From assembly GCA_015522385.1 (NCBI GenBank), contig WAMJ01000218.1, forward strand, positions 1 through 12,178: a stretch of DNA of 12,178 nucleotides, given 5' to 3'. Source of the stretch: Candidatus Heimdallarchaeota archaeon. GTDB taxonomy: Archaea; Asgardarchaeota; Heimdallarchaeia; Heimdallarchaeales; Kariarchaeaceae. The notes under the pieces were generated by a model that was not told where the DNA came from, ran no database searches, and saw only the letters and a program-made list of their open reading frames with translations. Below, one piece after another: positions 6,740 through 12,178 of this stretch. The translations under genes and the position numbers were made by a program. Position 1 is the stretch's first letter. Each line of letters opens with the position of its first letter.

Positions 6740-6745
6740 TTATAA
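6740..6745 (-). promoter_or_regulatory. TATA-like box (TTATAA) of the Trm9-like gene
   Basis: TTATAA in the divergent 90-nt intergenic region is centred about 27 nt from the GTG at 6715. The opposing amidohydrolase box lies about 38 nt away. Confidence 0.55.
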
Positions 6746-6777
6746 TTCTTGTGGCTGAATAGTCACAGTCCTTACTG

Positions 6778-6783
6778 TTAAAT
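6778..6783 (+). promoter_or_regulatory. TATA-like box (TTAAAT) of the amidohydrolase gene
   Basis: TTAAAT is centred about 25 nt upstream of the ATG at 6806, consistent with a leaderless transcript. There is no purine-rich ribosome-binding site in front of the gene. Confidence 0.5.
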
Positions 6784-6805
6784 TGGGTACGACCTTTTCC
6801 GATGT

Positions 6806-7717
6806 ATGTCAAGAGTTGATGAATGGATAGTCCCCGATAGGGTTTACGATGCACACTGCCACTTCTTCACCTACCAAGGAATGGAAAGAAGGGCTAAGGC
6901 ATTCGGTGTTGAGACACCTGAGGAGATGGCCAAAGTCTATGAGGAGAGGATCGGTAGGAAGTTTGTGCTTCCGCCCAAGAAGCACGAGGACTTCGTTGAG
7001 ATGTGGGTCAGAGAGATGGACGCAAAGGGACTAGACAAAGCCCTCATGCTCCCTGACTGGAATGACTACTCGTTCGTTGAGACCGCGACCAAAATGTACC
7101 CTGACCGATTCGTTCCGTTTGTAATGGTTAATCCCACAGAAGAGAATGCCATGGAATTTGTGAGGGAGGCTTATTCTAAACTTGATATCAGGGGTATGAA
7201 GCTCTACCCTCCGCTCCATTACTACCACGCGTACGAGGACTTCATGACCCCGTTCTATGAGTTCGCGCAGGATCATGAGATGCTTATCACATATCACATG
7301 GGGATCTCCGTGGGGGCGAGCGCAGATCTTCGATACATGAACCCGTCGGATATCTCCCCCGTCGCTCGTGACTACCCAAAGATCAACTTCGCTTTTGCTC
7401 ATTTTGCAACTGGTTATCTCCGAGAGCTCCTCTTCCTCATGTACCACGTGAAGAATGTGTATGCAGAAACCAGTTCGTCCAACAGGTGGATGGAGTTCCT
7501 GCCTTACGATATCACACTTCACGATGTATTCCAGAAGGTCATAAACGCCTCATCGGTCGACAACATCATCTTCGGGACTGATTCCACGATGTTCCCAAGA
7601 GGGTGGAGGAAGCCGATCTTCCAGTGGCAACTTGCTGTGGTCAACGAGATTGGGCTGAACAAAGAAGCAATAGACAAGATATTCTATAAGAACTTGGAGA
7701 GAATAGCACGAATTTAA
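6806..7717 (+). CDS. Amidohydrolase-2 family metal-dependent TIM-barrel hydrolase/decarboxylase
   Basis: The 303-residue protein belongs to the ACMSD-like amidohydrolase-2 group. The metal-binding signature is complete: HxH after the first strand (DAHCHF, H17 and H19), TYHMG (H164), a histidine in FAHFA (H199) and the terminal aspartate in FGTDS (D259). A lysine in MKLYPP (K132) lies where these enzymes have a barrel-strand residue. Relatives hydrolyse or decarboxylate small carbocyclic and heterocyclic acids; the substrate here is not recognisable. No signal peptide is visible, so it should be cytosolic. The ATG at 6806 is supported by the promoter spacing; an ATG four bases earlier is out of frame. 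The stop codon directly abuts the stop of the convergent 53-residue gene with no gap. Confidence 0.85.
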   Translation: MSRVDEWIVPDRVYDAHCHFFTYQGMERRAKAFGVETPEEMAKVYEERIGRKFVLPPKKHEDFVEMWVREMDAKGLDKALMLPDWNDYSFVETATKMYPDRFVPFVMVNPTEENAMEFVREAYSKLDIRGMKLYPPLHYYHAYEDFMTPFYEFAQDHEMLITYHMGISVGASADLRYMNPSDISPVARDYPKINFAFAHFATGYLRELLFLMYHVKNVYAETSSSNRWMEFLPYDITLHDVFQKVINASSVDNIIFGTDSTMFPRGWRKPIFQWQLAVVNEIGLNKEAIDKIFYKNLERIARI

Positions 7718-7879
7718 TCAGGGTCCCGACTTGTGAGGTCCTTGTAGTTGGAAACGGGAGTAGACCTTATCCTTTGTGTCCTGTATCGTCGGATCTCCAC
7801 GATTCTTCACACTTTTGTTCTTTCCTTTTCTTCTCTTTTCGAGCTCTATGTCTCTGGCAAGCTTGCTTTTTTTAGTCAT
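7718..7879 (-). CDS. Small basic protein, 53 residues, unknown function
   Basis: The peptide begins MTKKSKLARD and is dominated by charged residues: 16 Lys/Arg against 6 Asp/Glu, with a KRRKGKNKSVKNR core. The C-terminal half (DPTIQDTKDKVYSRFQLQG) is less charged. There are no cysteines or membrane segments. It could bind nucleic acid or ribosomes, or be largely disordered; I do not recognise a family. The frame is open further upstream with ATGs at 7894 and 7912. The ATG at 7879 is preferred because a TTAATA box sits about 27 nt before it, as for other genes here. It fills exactly the space between the amidohydrolase stop and the M16 operon. Confidence 0.55.
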   Translation of the reverse strand: MTKKSKLARDIELEKRRKGKNKSVKNRGDPTIQDTKDKVYSRFQLQGPHKSGP

Positions 7880-7903
7880 TGGATAAGCAATCATAGGGTG
7901 GTG

Positions 7904-7909
7904 TATTAA
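7904..7909 (-). promoter_or_regulatory. TATA-like box (TTAATA) of the small basic protein gene
   Basis: On the minus strand GTTAATAC is centred about 27 nt before the ATG at 7879. A near-identical CTTAATAC precedes the lipid-kinase-like gene at 11393. Confidence 0.4.
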
Positions 7910-7932
7910 CATTCACATCCCAGTTTGGAAAA

Positions 7933-9213
7933 CTACCAAGTATCCTCTGGAAAATCGACAGAACTGATATCCTCACTGCCCACCACCCCCATCTCGAACT
8001 CGACTTTACCGAATACTACCGTCTGGATTTCCCGAATGAGCTCAGGTGTCACGCTTCGATACTTCTCCAGTTGCTCGTCAATGGTCTCAAACCTACCCAG
8101 TCTCCAGTACGATGTCGACTGCTGGAACAGGTAACTCCTAGGGTTCTCAAGGCTGGATCTGAGCTTGTACTCTATCCGACTGCACAACTTCTGAAGTAAC
8201 GCCTCGTCAATCTCTGTCGTCGCCAGCTTATAGAGTGTCCTGAATGTCGTGTCAATCGCCTCTACCGCTCTTCCTGTCTCGGTTCCGACAACAACGATCA
8301 GATTTCCGATATCCTCCCACAAATCGACCTCTGCCCATGCAAAGCTCGCAATACCCGGTCTCACCAACTCATCTTGAAGCATACATGATCTCCCGGAGCT
8401 CAGGAGCACTGACAGAATCTCGATCCCTTCTACATACTTGCTCCTTGCCCCAGGGATCTTCATCCCGAGACCGAAGTAGATCATAGGTAGTTGCTTTTCC
8501 ATGAAGAACGTGGATACTACCGACCGGGTGGAAGGTCTGTATGTAGTCCTCTCGTAGTACGGTTTGTCAACGTGTGTGGTCAAACTCCCGAAACTGGAGT
8601 TCAGCTTGGAGATAATCTTCTCTTCTTCGAAGTTCCCCACCACAAGGATAACTGCATTACTAAGATCATAATGCCTGTCCCTGTATTCCTCCATCTCAGC
8701 AAGACCGATGTGTGTCAGGCTGAACTCATTTCCTATCACCGTCATCTCGAGACTTGTACCCTTGTTGAGCCTCTCCTTTAGCTTAAGGAAGAGATGGAAG
8801 TGAGGGGTGTCCTCCATTCTCTTCATCTCCTGCCTGACAACAAAGCTCTCCTTCTCGAACTCGCGCGGATCGATTTTCCTGAAGTTGAGCAGGTTGTGGA
8901 AGAGCTCGATGGCGTCGTCCACTACCTCTGCTGGGATATGGGCGTAGTAACAGGTCACGTCCTCTGTCGTGAATGCGTTGTTGATTCCGCCCAGGTCGTC
9001 GAGGATCTCATTCACCTCATCGGAAGTGTAGATCCCATTCCCCTTGAAGAAGAGGTGCTCAAGGAAATGAGAGACACCGTCGTACTCATGTGGTAATTTC
9101 CACTCATTACGTCCACCGACATTGTAGCTAATTCCGAGAGAGACGGTCTCAATCCCCTCGTACTTAGCTAGCAGGACATTCACCCCATTTTGCAAATTAA
9201 CTGTTCTGAACAT
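7933..9213 (-). CDS. M16 family zinc metallopeptidase, catalytic subunit (HxxEH present)
   Basis: The 426-residue protein has the inverted zinc motif of M16 peptidases, GVSHFLEHLFFKG (H49, E52, H53), and the distal ligand glutamate about 75 residues later in RQEMKRMEDTP (E129). The N-terminal VNLQNGVNVLLAKYEG and the GISYNVGGRNE segment are typical of the first M16 domain, and the second half (from about 225) is the pseudo-repeat domain. At the position where the second domain of M16 partners carries an Arg...Tyr substrate-anchoring pair, this protein has V284 and F291. This suggests it needs a partner. The frame is open upstream to 9300, but the ATG at 9213 has a GGAGGTG ribosome-binding site 8 nt before it and overlaps the preceding stop as TAATG, so it is the start. 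No signal peptide; probably cytosolic. Confidence 0.9.
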   Translation of the reverse strand: MFRTVNLQNGVNVLLAKYEGIETVSLGISYNVGGRNEWKLPHEYDGVSHFLEHLFFKGNGIYTSDEVNEILDDLGGINNAFTTEDVTCYYAHIPAEVVDDAIELFHNLLNFRKIDPREFEKESFVVRQEMKRMEDTPHFHLFLKLKERLNKGTSLEMTVIGNEFSLTHIGLAEMEEYRDRHYDLSNAVILVVGNFEEEKIISKLNSSFGSLTTHVDKPYYERTTYRPSTRSVVSTFFMEKQLPMIYFGLGMKIPGARSKYVEGIEILSVLLSSGRSCMLQDELVRPGIASFAWAEVDLWEDIGNLIVVVGTETGRAVEAIDTTFRTLYKLATTEIDEALLQKLCSRIEYKLRSSLENPRSYLFQQSTSYWRLGRFETIDEQLEKYRSVTPELIREIQTVVFGKVEFEMGVVGSEDISSVDFPEDTW

Positions 9214-10448
9214 TAGAAGTACACCTCCGATATTTCCTTCCACACATTGGAATACCCGTTCTCCGTCGTACTGCAGAAACTCAGGTTGTTCTCTATCCAA
9301 AGATCCTGAAGCCCCGACTGCCAGTCCCTTGACAGGGTGTCGGAGATCTCCCGCTTGATCTCCGATATGTCATAGGAGAGTCCGTATGAGACCCTGTTCG
9401 CGATGAAGTCCGCGAGGTAGTTGGATGTATCCGTGTAAAATGAGAACGACGAGAGTGCCATCTTCACAGCTCTCCTCAGTTCTTTGGCAGGTACGGTTTG
9501 GAAAAGAATGCTGTGGAGACCATCCATGGTAACCCTTACTGCCTCTTCGACATTCTGTGGTGACAGATCCATCAGGGCTGTCACGAAGCCACCACCAGGA
9601 AATGAGGCACTGAGTAGCTGTGGTGCATAAGACAGGTTCCTGACCTCCCGAATTTCCTTGAACAGCTTTGTGCTCAATCCACCGCCAACGAGCATTTTGA
9701 AGATCAACTGGTCAATACTCTCGGGTACGGGGGGTTTGGTCCTGAGGTTCACCCCGATGTAGACATTCGAGGATTCCATAGTGGGTGGACGTTCGACCGA
9801 GCGAAGGGGGGATCGGCTACCAGTTGCCGCTCCCAGTTTCCGACCTTGTTCACCAAATCTGGAGATTATGTCCGAGAAGCCCTCGACATCCCATTTAGAG
9901 AATTTTGGTCCTGTGACTACCATGGTCGCCCGGTGGCTAAGAAGCTCCTGGTGACGTCTCTCGATATCGTTGAGTGTGATTGAAGGCAGCGAATCTTCGG
10001 ATCCAGAAGGATGCTTAGTGATGGGTGCGTCGTCGTAGGTCGCGTCCCATCTGAGGTAGTTCTTCAGTATTCTCTCCGGACTGCTCCTGATCTGGTGGAG
10101 ATAAGCTATCTCTTGATCGACAATAATTCGGTGATGGTTCTCATCAAATTCCTGGTTGAAGAAGACCTCTTTGACAATGGAAATAGCTTCCTCATTCATA
10201 CCAGCTGGATACCGGAGACGGAAGAAAGCCGCGGTTCTCCCGGGACTTAGCCGCAGAGTCATCCCATGATCGTCAAGGTAGTCGGCAAATCCCAGCTCAT
10301 CCATCGAGGCAGTGCTTCTTTCCATGTGTTCGAGAAGGAGGGAGGTCACCCCTGCTTTCGGTTCATCTGCGGACCCAGTGGGAATGATTATAGATATAGT
10401 AGAGGTCTTGAAATGGGGACGGGTCTCAACCACAGGGCCATCCTGCAT
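9213..10448 (-). CDS. M16 family peptidase-like protein, non-catalytic partner (R/Y subunit)
   Basis: The 411-residue protein aligns by eye with the M16 fold: VVETRPHFKTSTISIIIPTGS at the start, AGVTSLLLEHMERS at the zinc helix, a retained glutamate in DQEIAYLHQ (E113), and a second domain with GGGLSTKLFKEIREVRNLSYAP. The first histidine of HxxEH is leucine (L37-L-L-E40-H41), so zinc binding and catalysis should be lost. R267 and Y274, seven residues apart, match the Arg/Tyr pair that binds the substrate terminus in active M16 enzymes and in the non-catalytic subunit of M16B heterodimers. It is the first gene of a two-gene operon, overlapping the catalytic gene by one base. The ATG at 10448 is preferred over GTG 10454 because of promoter spacing and the usual family start. 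Confidence 0.85.
   Translation of the reverse strand: MQDGPVVETRPHFKTSTISIIIPTGSADEPKAGVTSLLLEHMERSTASMDELGFADYLDDHGMTLRLSPGRTAAFFRLRYPAGMNEEAISIVKEVFFNQEFDENHHRIIVDQEIAYLHQIRSSPERILKNYLRWDATYDDAPITKHPSGSEDSLPSITLNDIERRHQELLSHRATMVVTGPKFSKWDVEGFSDIISRFGEQGRKLGAATGSRSPLRSVERPPTMESSNVYIGVNLRTKPPVPESIDQLIFKMLVGGGLSTKLFKEIREVRNLSYAPQLLSASFPGGGFVTALMDLSPQNVEEAVRVTMDGLHSILFQTVPAKELRRAVKMALSSFSFYTDTSNYLADFIANRVSYGLSYDISEIKREISDTLSRDWQSGLQDLWIENNLSFCSTTENGYSNVWKEISEVYF
9222..9228 (-). promoter_or_regulatory. Strong Shine-Dalgarno site GGAGGTG for the catalytic M16 gene
   Basis: On the minus strand GGAGGTG lies inside the end of the upstream M16 gene, 8 nt before the ATG at 9213. It is the best ribosome-binding site in the window and fixes the start of the second gene in the operon. 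Confidence 0.8.
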
Positions 10449-10471
10449 TACCACCCTGTAGTTACATGGAA

Positions 10472-10478
10472 GTTAAAG
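10472..10478 (-). promoter_or_regulatory. TATA-like box (CTTTAAC) of the M16 operon
   Basis: The minus strand reads ATCTTTAACTT, centred about 27 nt before the ATG at 10448. It is a weak match but correctly spaced. A GGGTGG stretch just before the ATG could also act as a ribosome-binding site. Confidence 0.4.
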
Positions 10479-10498
10479 ATACAGGTGTTATCCTAGAG

Positions 10499-10506
10499 TT
10501 ATTATT
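10499..10506 (+). promoter_or_regulatory. TATA-like box (TTATTATT) of the polysaccharide deacetylase gene
   Basis: This AT-rich element is centred about 25 nt upstream of the GTG at 10528, in the 79-nt divergent region shared with the M16 operon promoter. It is a weak match to a consensus box. Confidence 0.4.
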
Positions 10507-10527
10507 CTAATTGATGCATATTATTTC

Positions 10528-11367
10528 GTGCATCATCATGTCTTGCTAACTTTTGATGTCGACAGGGACTGGCCGATCGAGAAGTTGGGGCAAATGGAAG
10601 CTATTTCCGGGATCAGGGAGGATACCCCCGATGATCCTGCGATCAGAGCAACCTCCCAAGGGCTTGAGTTCATCCTAGATCTTCTGGAGGAGAAAGGGAA
10701 GCGTGCAACGTTTTTCCTCGAAGCTGCTGTTCTAAGCAAATTACAGAGAGAAACCGTCTCTCGGCTGTCTAAACATGATATCGGATGCCACGGTTACGCC
10801 CACGAAGACTTTCTAGGTTTGGCTACCGGCTACACCCCCTCAATTGATGAGAGAATCCACGTCCTGAGAACTGCAAGGGCGATTATCTCTGAAAGGATCA
10901 GACCTCCGAAGGGTTTCAGGGCACCCTACCTTCGTTGGGATAATGAGCTCCTCAAACAGGTCTCCTCCCTCGGATTTCAGTACGACAGCTCAGAGACCAT
11001 CAAGCAGGCGATCACACTCCTACCCTACGAGACCAGTGGATTAGTGGAAGTGCCACTCTCCACTGGCAAGGACATGGAGAATGCTATAATATCTGGTTAT
11101 CTCTGGCAGCTGCACGAAGGGAAGCGGAAAGTGGATGACTACCTTTACTTCATCGGAACACAGGCAGAAAATCCAAGGATTGAGTATTCTATGCTGGCTA
11201 CACATCCTTGGCACCTGTACCTCTCGACCGTCGGTAAATCTTATCTCGAGGGTGAGAAACTCAAGAGGAACCTCAACTCCTTCAAAGCACTTCTAGATCA
11301 TTTGGAGGATAAGATCATGGCAATAGATGAATTCCTGACACATTTATCTGAGCAGAATAAACCTTAA
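10528..11367 (+). CDS. NodB-domain polysaccharide deacetylase family protein
   Basis: The 279-residue protein shows the CE4/NodB motifs in order: TFDVD (D10, D12), ATFFLE (60-65), HGYAH (H88 and H92, the metal histidines), RAPYLRW (131-137) and a terminal THPWH (H226, H229). Family members remove N-acetyl groups from sugars or act on related C-N bonds using a divalent metal. In this neighbourhood a cell-surface glycan or glycolipid substrate is plausible, but this is an inference. There is no signal peptide or transmembrane segment, so the enzyme appears cytosolic, unlike many envelope-acting deacetylases; an ureidase- or allantoinase-like role is an alternative. GTG at 10528 is the only plausible in-frame start, as an upstream ATG at 10514 is in another frame. 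The stop is 25 nt before the lipid-kinase-like gene. Confidence 0.85.
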   Translation: MHHHVLLTFDVDRDWPIEKLGQMEAISGIREDTPDDPAIRATSQGLEFILDLLEEKGKRATFFLEAAVLSKLQRETVSRLSKHDIGCHGYAHEDFLGLATGYTPSIDERIHVLRTARAIISERIRPPKGFRAPYLRWDNELLKQVSSLGFQYDSSETIKQAITLLPYETSGLVEVPLSTGKDMENAIISGYLWQLHEGKRKVDDYLYFIGTQAENPRIEYSMLATHPWHLYLSTVGKSYLEGEKLKRNLNSFKALLDHLEDKIMAIDEFLTHLSEQNKP

Positions 11368-11369
11368 TA
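11364..11369 (+). promoter_or_regulatory. TATA-like box (TTAATA) overlapping the deacetylase stop codon
   Basis: CTTAATAC contains the TAA stop of the deacetylase (11365-11367) and is centred about 26 nt before the TTG at 11393. It would give the downstream gene its own leaderless transcript, although read-through is equally possible. Confidence 0.4.
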
Positions 11370-11392
11370 CGTCGAGCTGAGATAGGGGGTTA

Positions 11393-12073
11393 TTGAATAG
11401 TATTTACACGTTCAAGTCCGACCTGCTCGCAACCGCTATGATATTTGGATATGTCCTTGTCTGGATCGTAATCTCCGAAATTGCAGCAAGGACAGGGAGG
11501 ATGAAGAAGACCAATTCTAGGAAACTCCTCCACATCATGGTCGGGAATGTGGTGTTCCTGCTCCCATTCTTCCAAACATGGATCTTAGCTGTTCTGATCC
11601 CGGGATTTTTCATCGTGGGTAATTACCTCATGAGCCCCCACTCACCGATTGAAAAGCTCAGAATGGAGACATTTGAGGCAGGGCATGCCAACGGAACGAT
11701 ATTCTACGCCATCTCTATGACAATCTTAGTGGCTTTCTTCTTCAACAACATGTCCTTGATCTTTGCTGCTTTCCTGCCACTAGCTTATGGCGACGGATTT
11801 GCTGCGGTCTTCGGTGAAAGAGCAAAGAGCCACATATTCCAAGGGGTGGGAGGACAGAAGAGTCTTGCTGGGACAGTCGCATTGTTCCTCGGAAGCCTGC
11901 TCAGCGTCTACTTAGGACTGATGGTGCTGGGGATGAACGCACCTTGGCTCGCGTTGGTAACTGCGATCTTGGCAGTGGTTCTTGAGCTCATTTCCCCCCG
12001 TGGAACTGACAACTTAATTATTCCACTAGGGCTAGGGCTAATTCTTACATTCATTGCCCCCTTCCTCTTATGA
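11393..12073 (+). CDS. Dolichol/phytol kinase-like integral membrane protein (CTP-dependent polyprenol kinase / CDP-diglyceride synthase superfamily)
   Basis: The 226-residue protein is almost entirely hydrophobic, with about six to seven membrane segments. Conserved elements of the SEC59/VTE5 group are visible: SRKLLHIMVG (42-51), YGDGFAAVFG (132-141), GQKSLAGTVA (154-163) and ELISPRGTDNLIIP (198-211). Such enzymes phosphorylate polyprenols or isoprenoid alcohols with CTP. In archaea this could supply dolichyl phosphate for N-glycosylation or recycle geranylgeraniol; the exact alcohol is unknown. The first usable in-frame codon after a TGA is TTG at 11393. It precedes the first membrane segment and lies about 26 nt after a TTAATA box; an AGGGGGT stretch is only 2 nt upstream. 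The next in-frame ATG (residue 16) falls inside the first membrane segment. The gene follows the deacetylase closely, suggesting a shared envelope role. Confidence 0.8.
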   Translation: MNSIYTFKSDLLATAMIFGYVLVWIVISEIAARTGRMKKTNSRKLLHIMVGNVVFLLPFFQTWILAVLIPGFFIVGNYLMSPHSPIEKLRMETFEAGHANGTIFYAISMTILVAFFFNNMSLIFAAFLPLAYGDGFAAVFGERAKSHIFQGVGGQKSLAGTVALFLGSLLSVYLGLMVLGMNAPWLALVTAILAVVLELISPRGTDNLIIPLGLGLILTFIAPFLL

Positions 12074-12089
12074 TACATAAAATTCGTGG

Positions 12090-12135
12090 TTTAAATAGAA
12101 GTTGGACCTTTCCATTGACCGAATATACATATAAA
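12090..12135 (+). promoter_or_regulatory. Two promoter-like boxes (TTTAAATA and TATAAA) in the terminal non-coding stretch
   Basis: After the last stop (12073) the remaining 105 nt contain TTTAAATA near 12090-12096 and CATATAAATTC with TATAAA at 12130-12135. The second box would place a transcription start near 12158. The only ATG nearby (12164) is followed at once by a stop (ATG ATT TAA), so the promoter, if real, serves a leadered gene or an RNA beyond the window edge. No gene is visible in this stretch. Confidence 0.4.
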
Positions 12136-12178
12136 TTCTCTGAAGGGCCCGTGTTATTCTGACATGATTTAATTATAC

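Noticed and set aside
7031..7522. 163-residue minus-strand open frame
   Set aside because: Antisense to the amidohydrolase with its full set of metal ligands. The peptide is His/Val/Arg-rich in the way reverse-strand shadows are.
7865..7875. T-rich run on the plus strand as a terminator
   Set aside because: It is the AAA AAA A stretch in the small gene's Lys codons and lies downstream of no plus-strand stop at a useful distance except 150 nt away.
8794..9096. 100-residue plus-strand open frame with alternating Glu/Val/Leu
   Set aside because: It is the reverse complement of the zinc-motif region of the M16 peptidase; its composition is explained by that.
9214..9300. N-terminal extension of the catalytic M16 protein to 9300
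   Set aside because: The extension lies within the upstream M16 gene. The ATG at 9213 has a strong ribosome-binding site and begins the normal family N-terminus.

Overview
The window looks archaeal. It encodes ribosomal protein L34e (eL34), an archaeal-type cytidylate kinase and a DUF106 (EMC3/Oxa1-superfamily) membrane protein, in the order DUF106, L34e, cmk that is familiar from many archaeal genomes. Most first genes also have an AT-rich TATA-like box centred about 24-28 nt upstream of the start codon with no room for a leader, which is the archaeal leaderless pattern. I cannot fix the phylum from sequence alone. A member of Thermoplasmatota or an Asgard-like lineage would fit (M16 peptidase pair, longin/roadblock-like modules), but this is a guess. 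Coding density is very high and no gap exceeds about 110 nt. I see no rRNA, tRNA, CRISPR array, transposase or long repeat.

Layout: 3-167 (+) is the 3' end of an unknown gene, possibly the C-terminus of a GH31-type glycosidase. 217-1587 (+) is a CrtI/amine-oxidase-type FAD oxidoreductase, convergent with and overlapping a two-gene minus-strand operon (3633-1553). That operon encodes two proteins of the same architecture: seven membrane segments followed by a small cytosolic domain resembling longin/roadblock modules. Next on the minus strand come L34e and cmk (4520-3688). Here cmk has no ATG, GTG or TTG in front of its Walker A motif and appears to start at AUC. Further upstream are a DUF106 insertase-like protein carrying an unusual signal peptide and roughly 270-residue ectodomain (6020-4599) and a Trm9/ALKBH8-like tRNA wobble-uridine methyltransferase (6715-6044).

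An amidohydrolase-2 enzyme (6806-7717, +) is divergent from the methyltransferase. It abuts a 53-residue basic protein (7879-7718, -). Then comes a two-gene M16 peptidase operon (10448-7933, -) whose partners carry complementary halves of the expected active machinery. Divergent from it are a NodB-type polysaccharide deacetylase (10528-11367, +) and a dolichol/phytol-kinase-like membrane protein (11393-12073, +). The last 105 nt hold two promoter-like boxes but no visible gene.

Themes: translation (L34e, tRNA methyltransferase), nucleotide metabolism (cmk), membrane-protein insertion (DUF106), peptide processing (M16 pair), envelope glycan and polyprenol metabolism (deacetylase, lipid kinase), and probable membrane sensing or small-GTPase-type regulation (7TM pair). 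Lead genes are mostly leaderless. Downstream genes use Shine-Dalgarno sites, strikingly so for the second M16 gene (GGAGGTG) and the second 7TM gene (GGAGGT).
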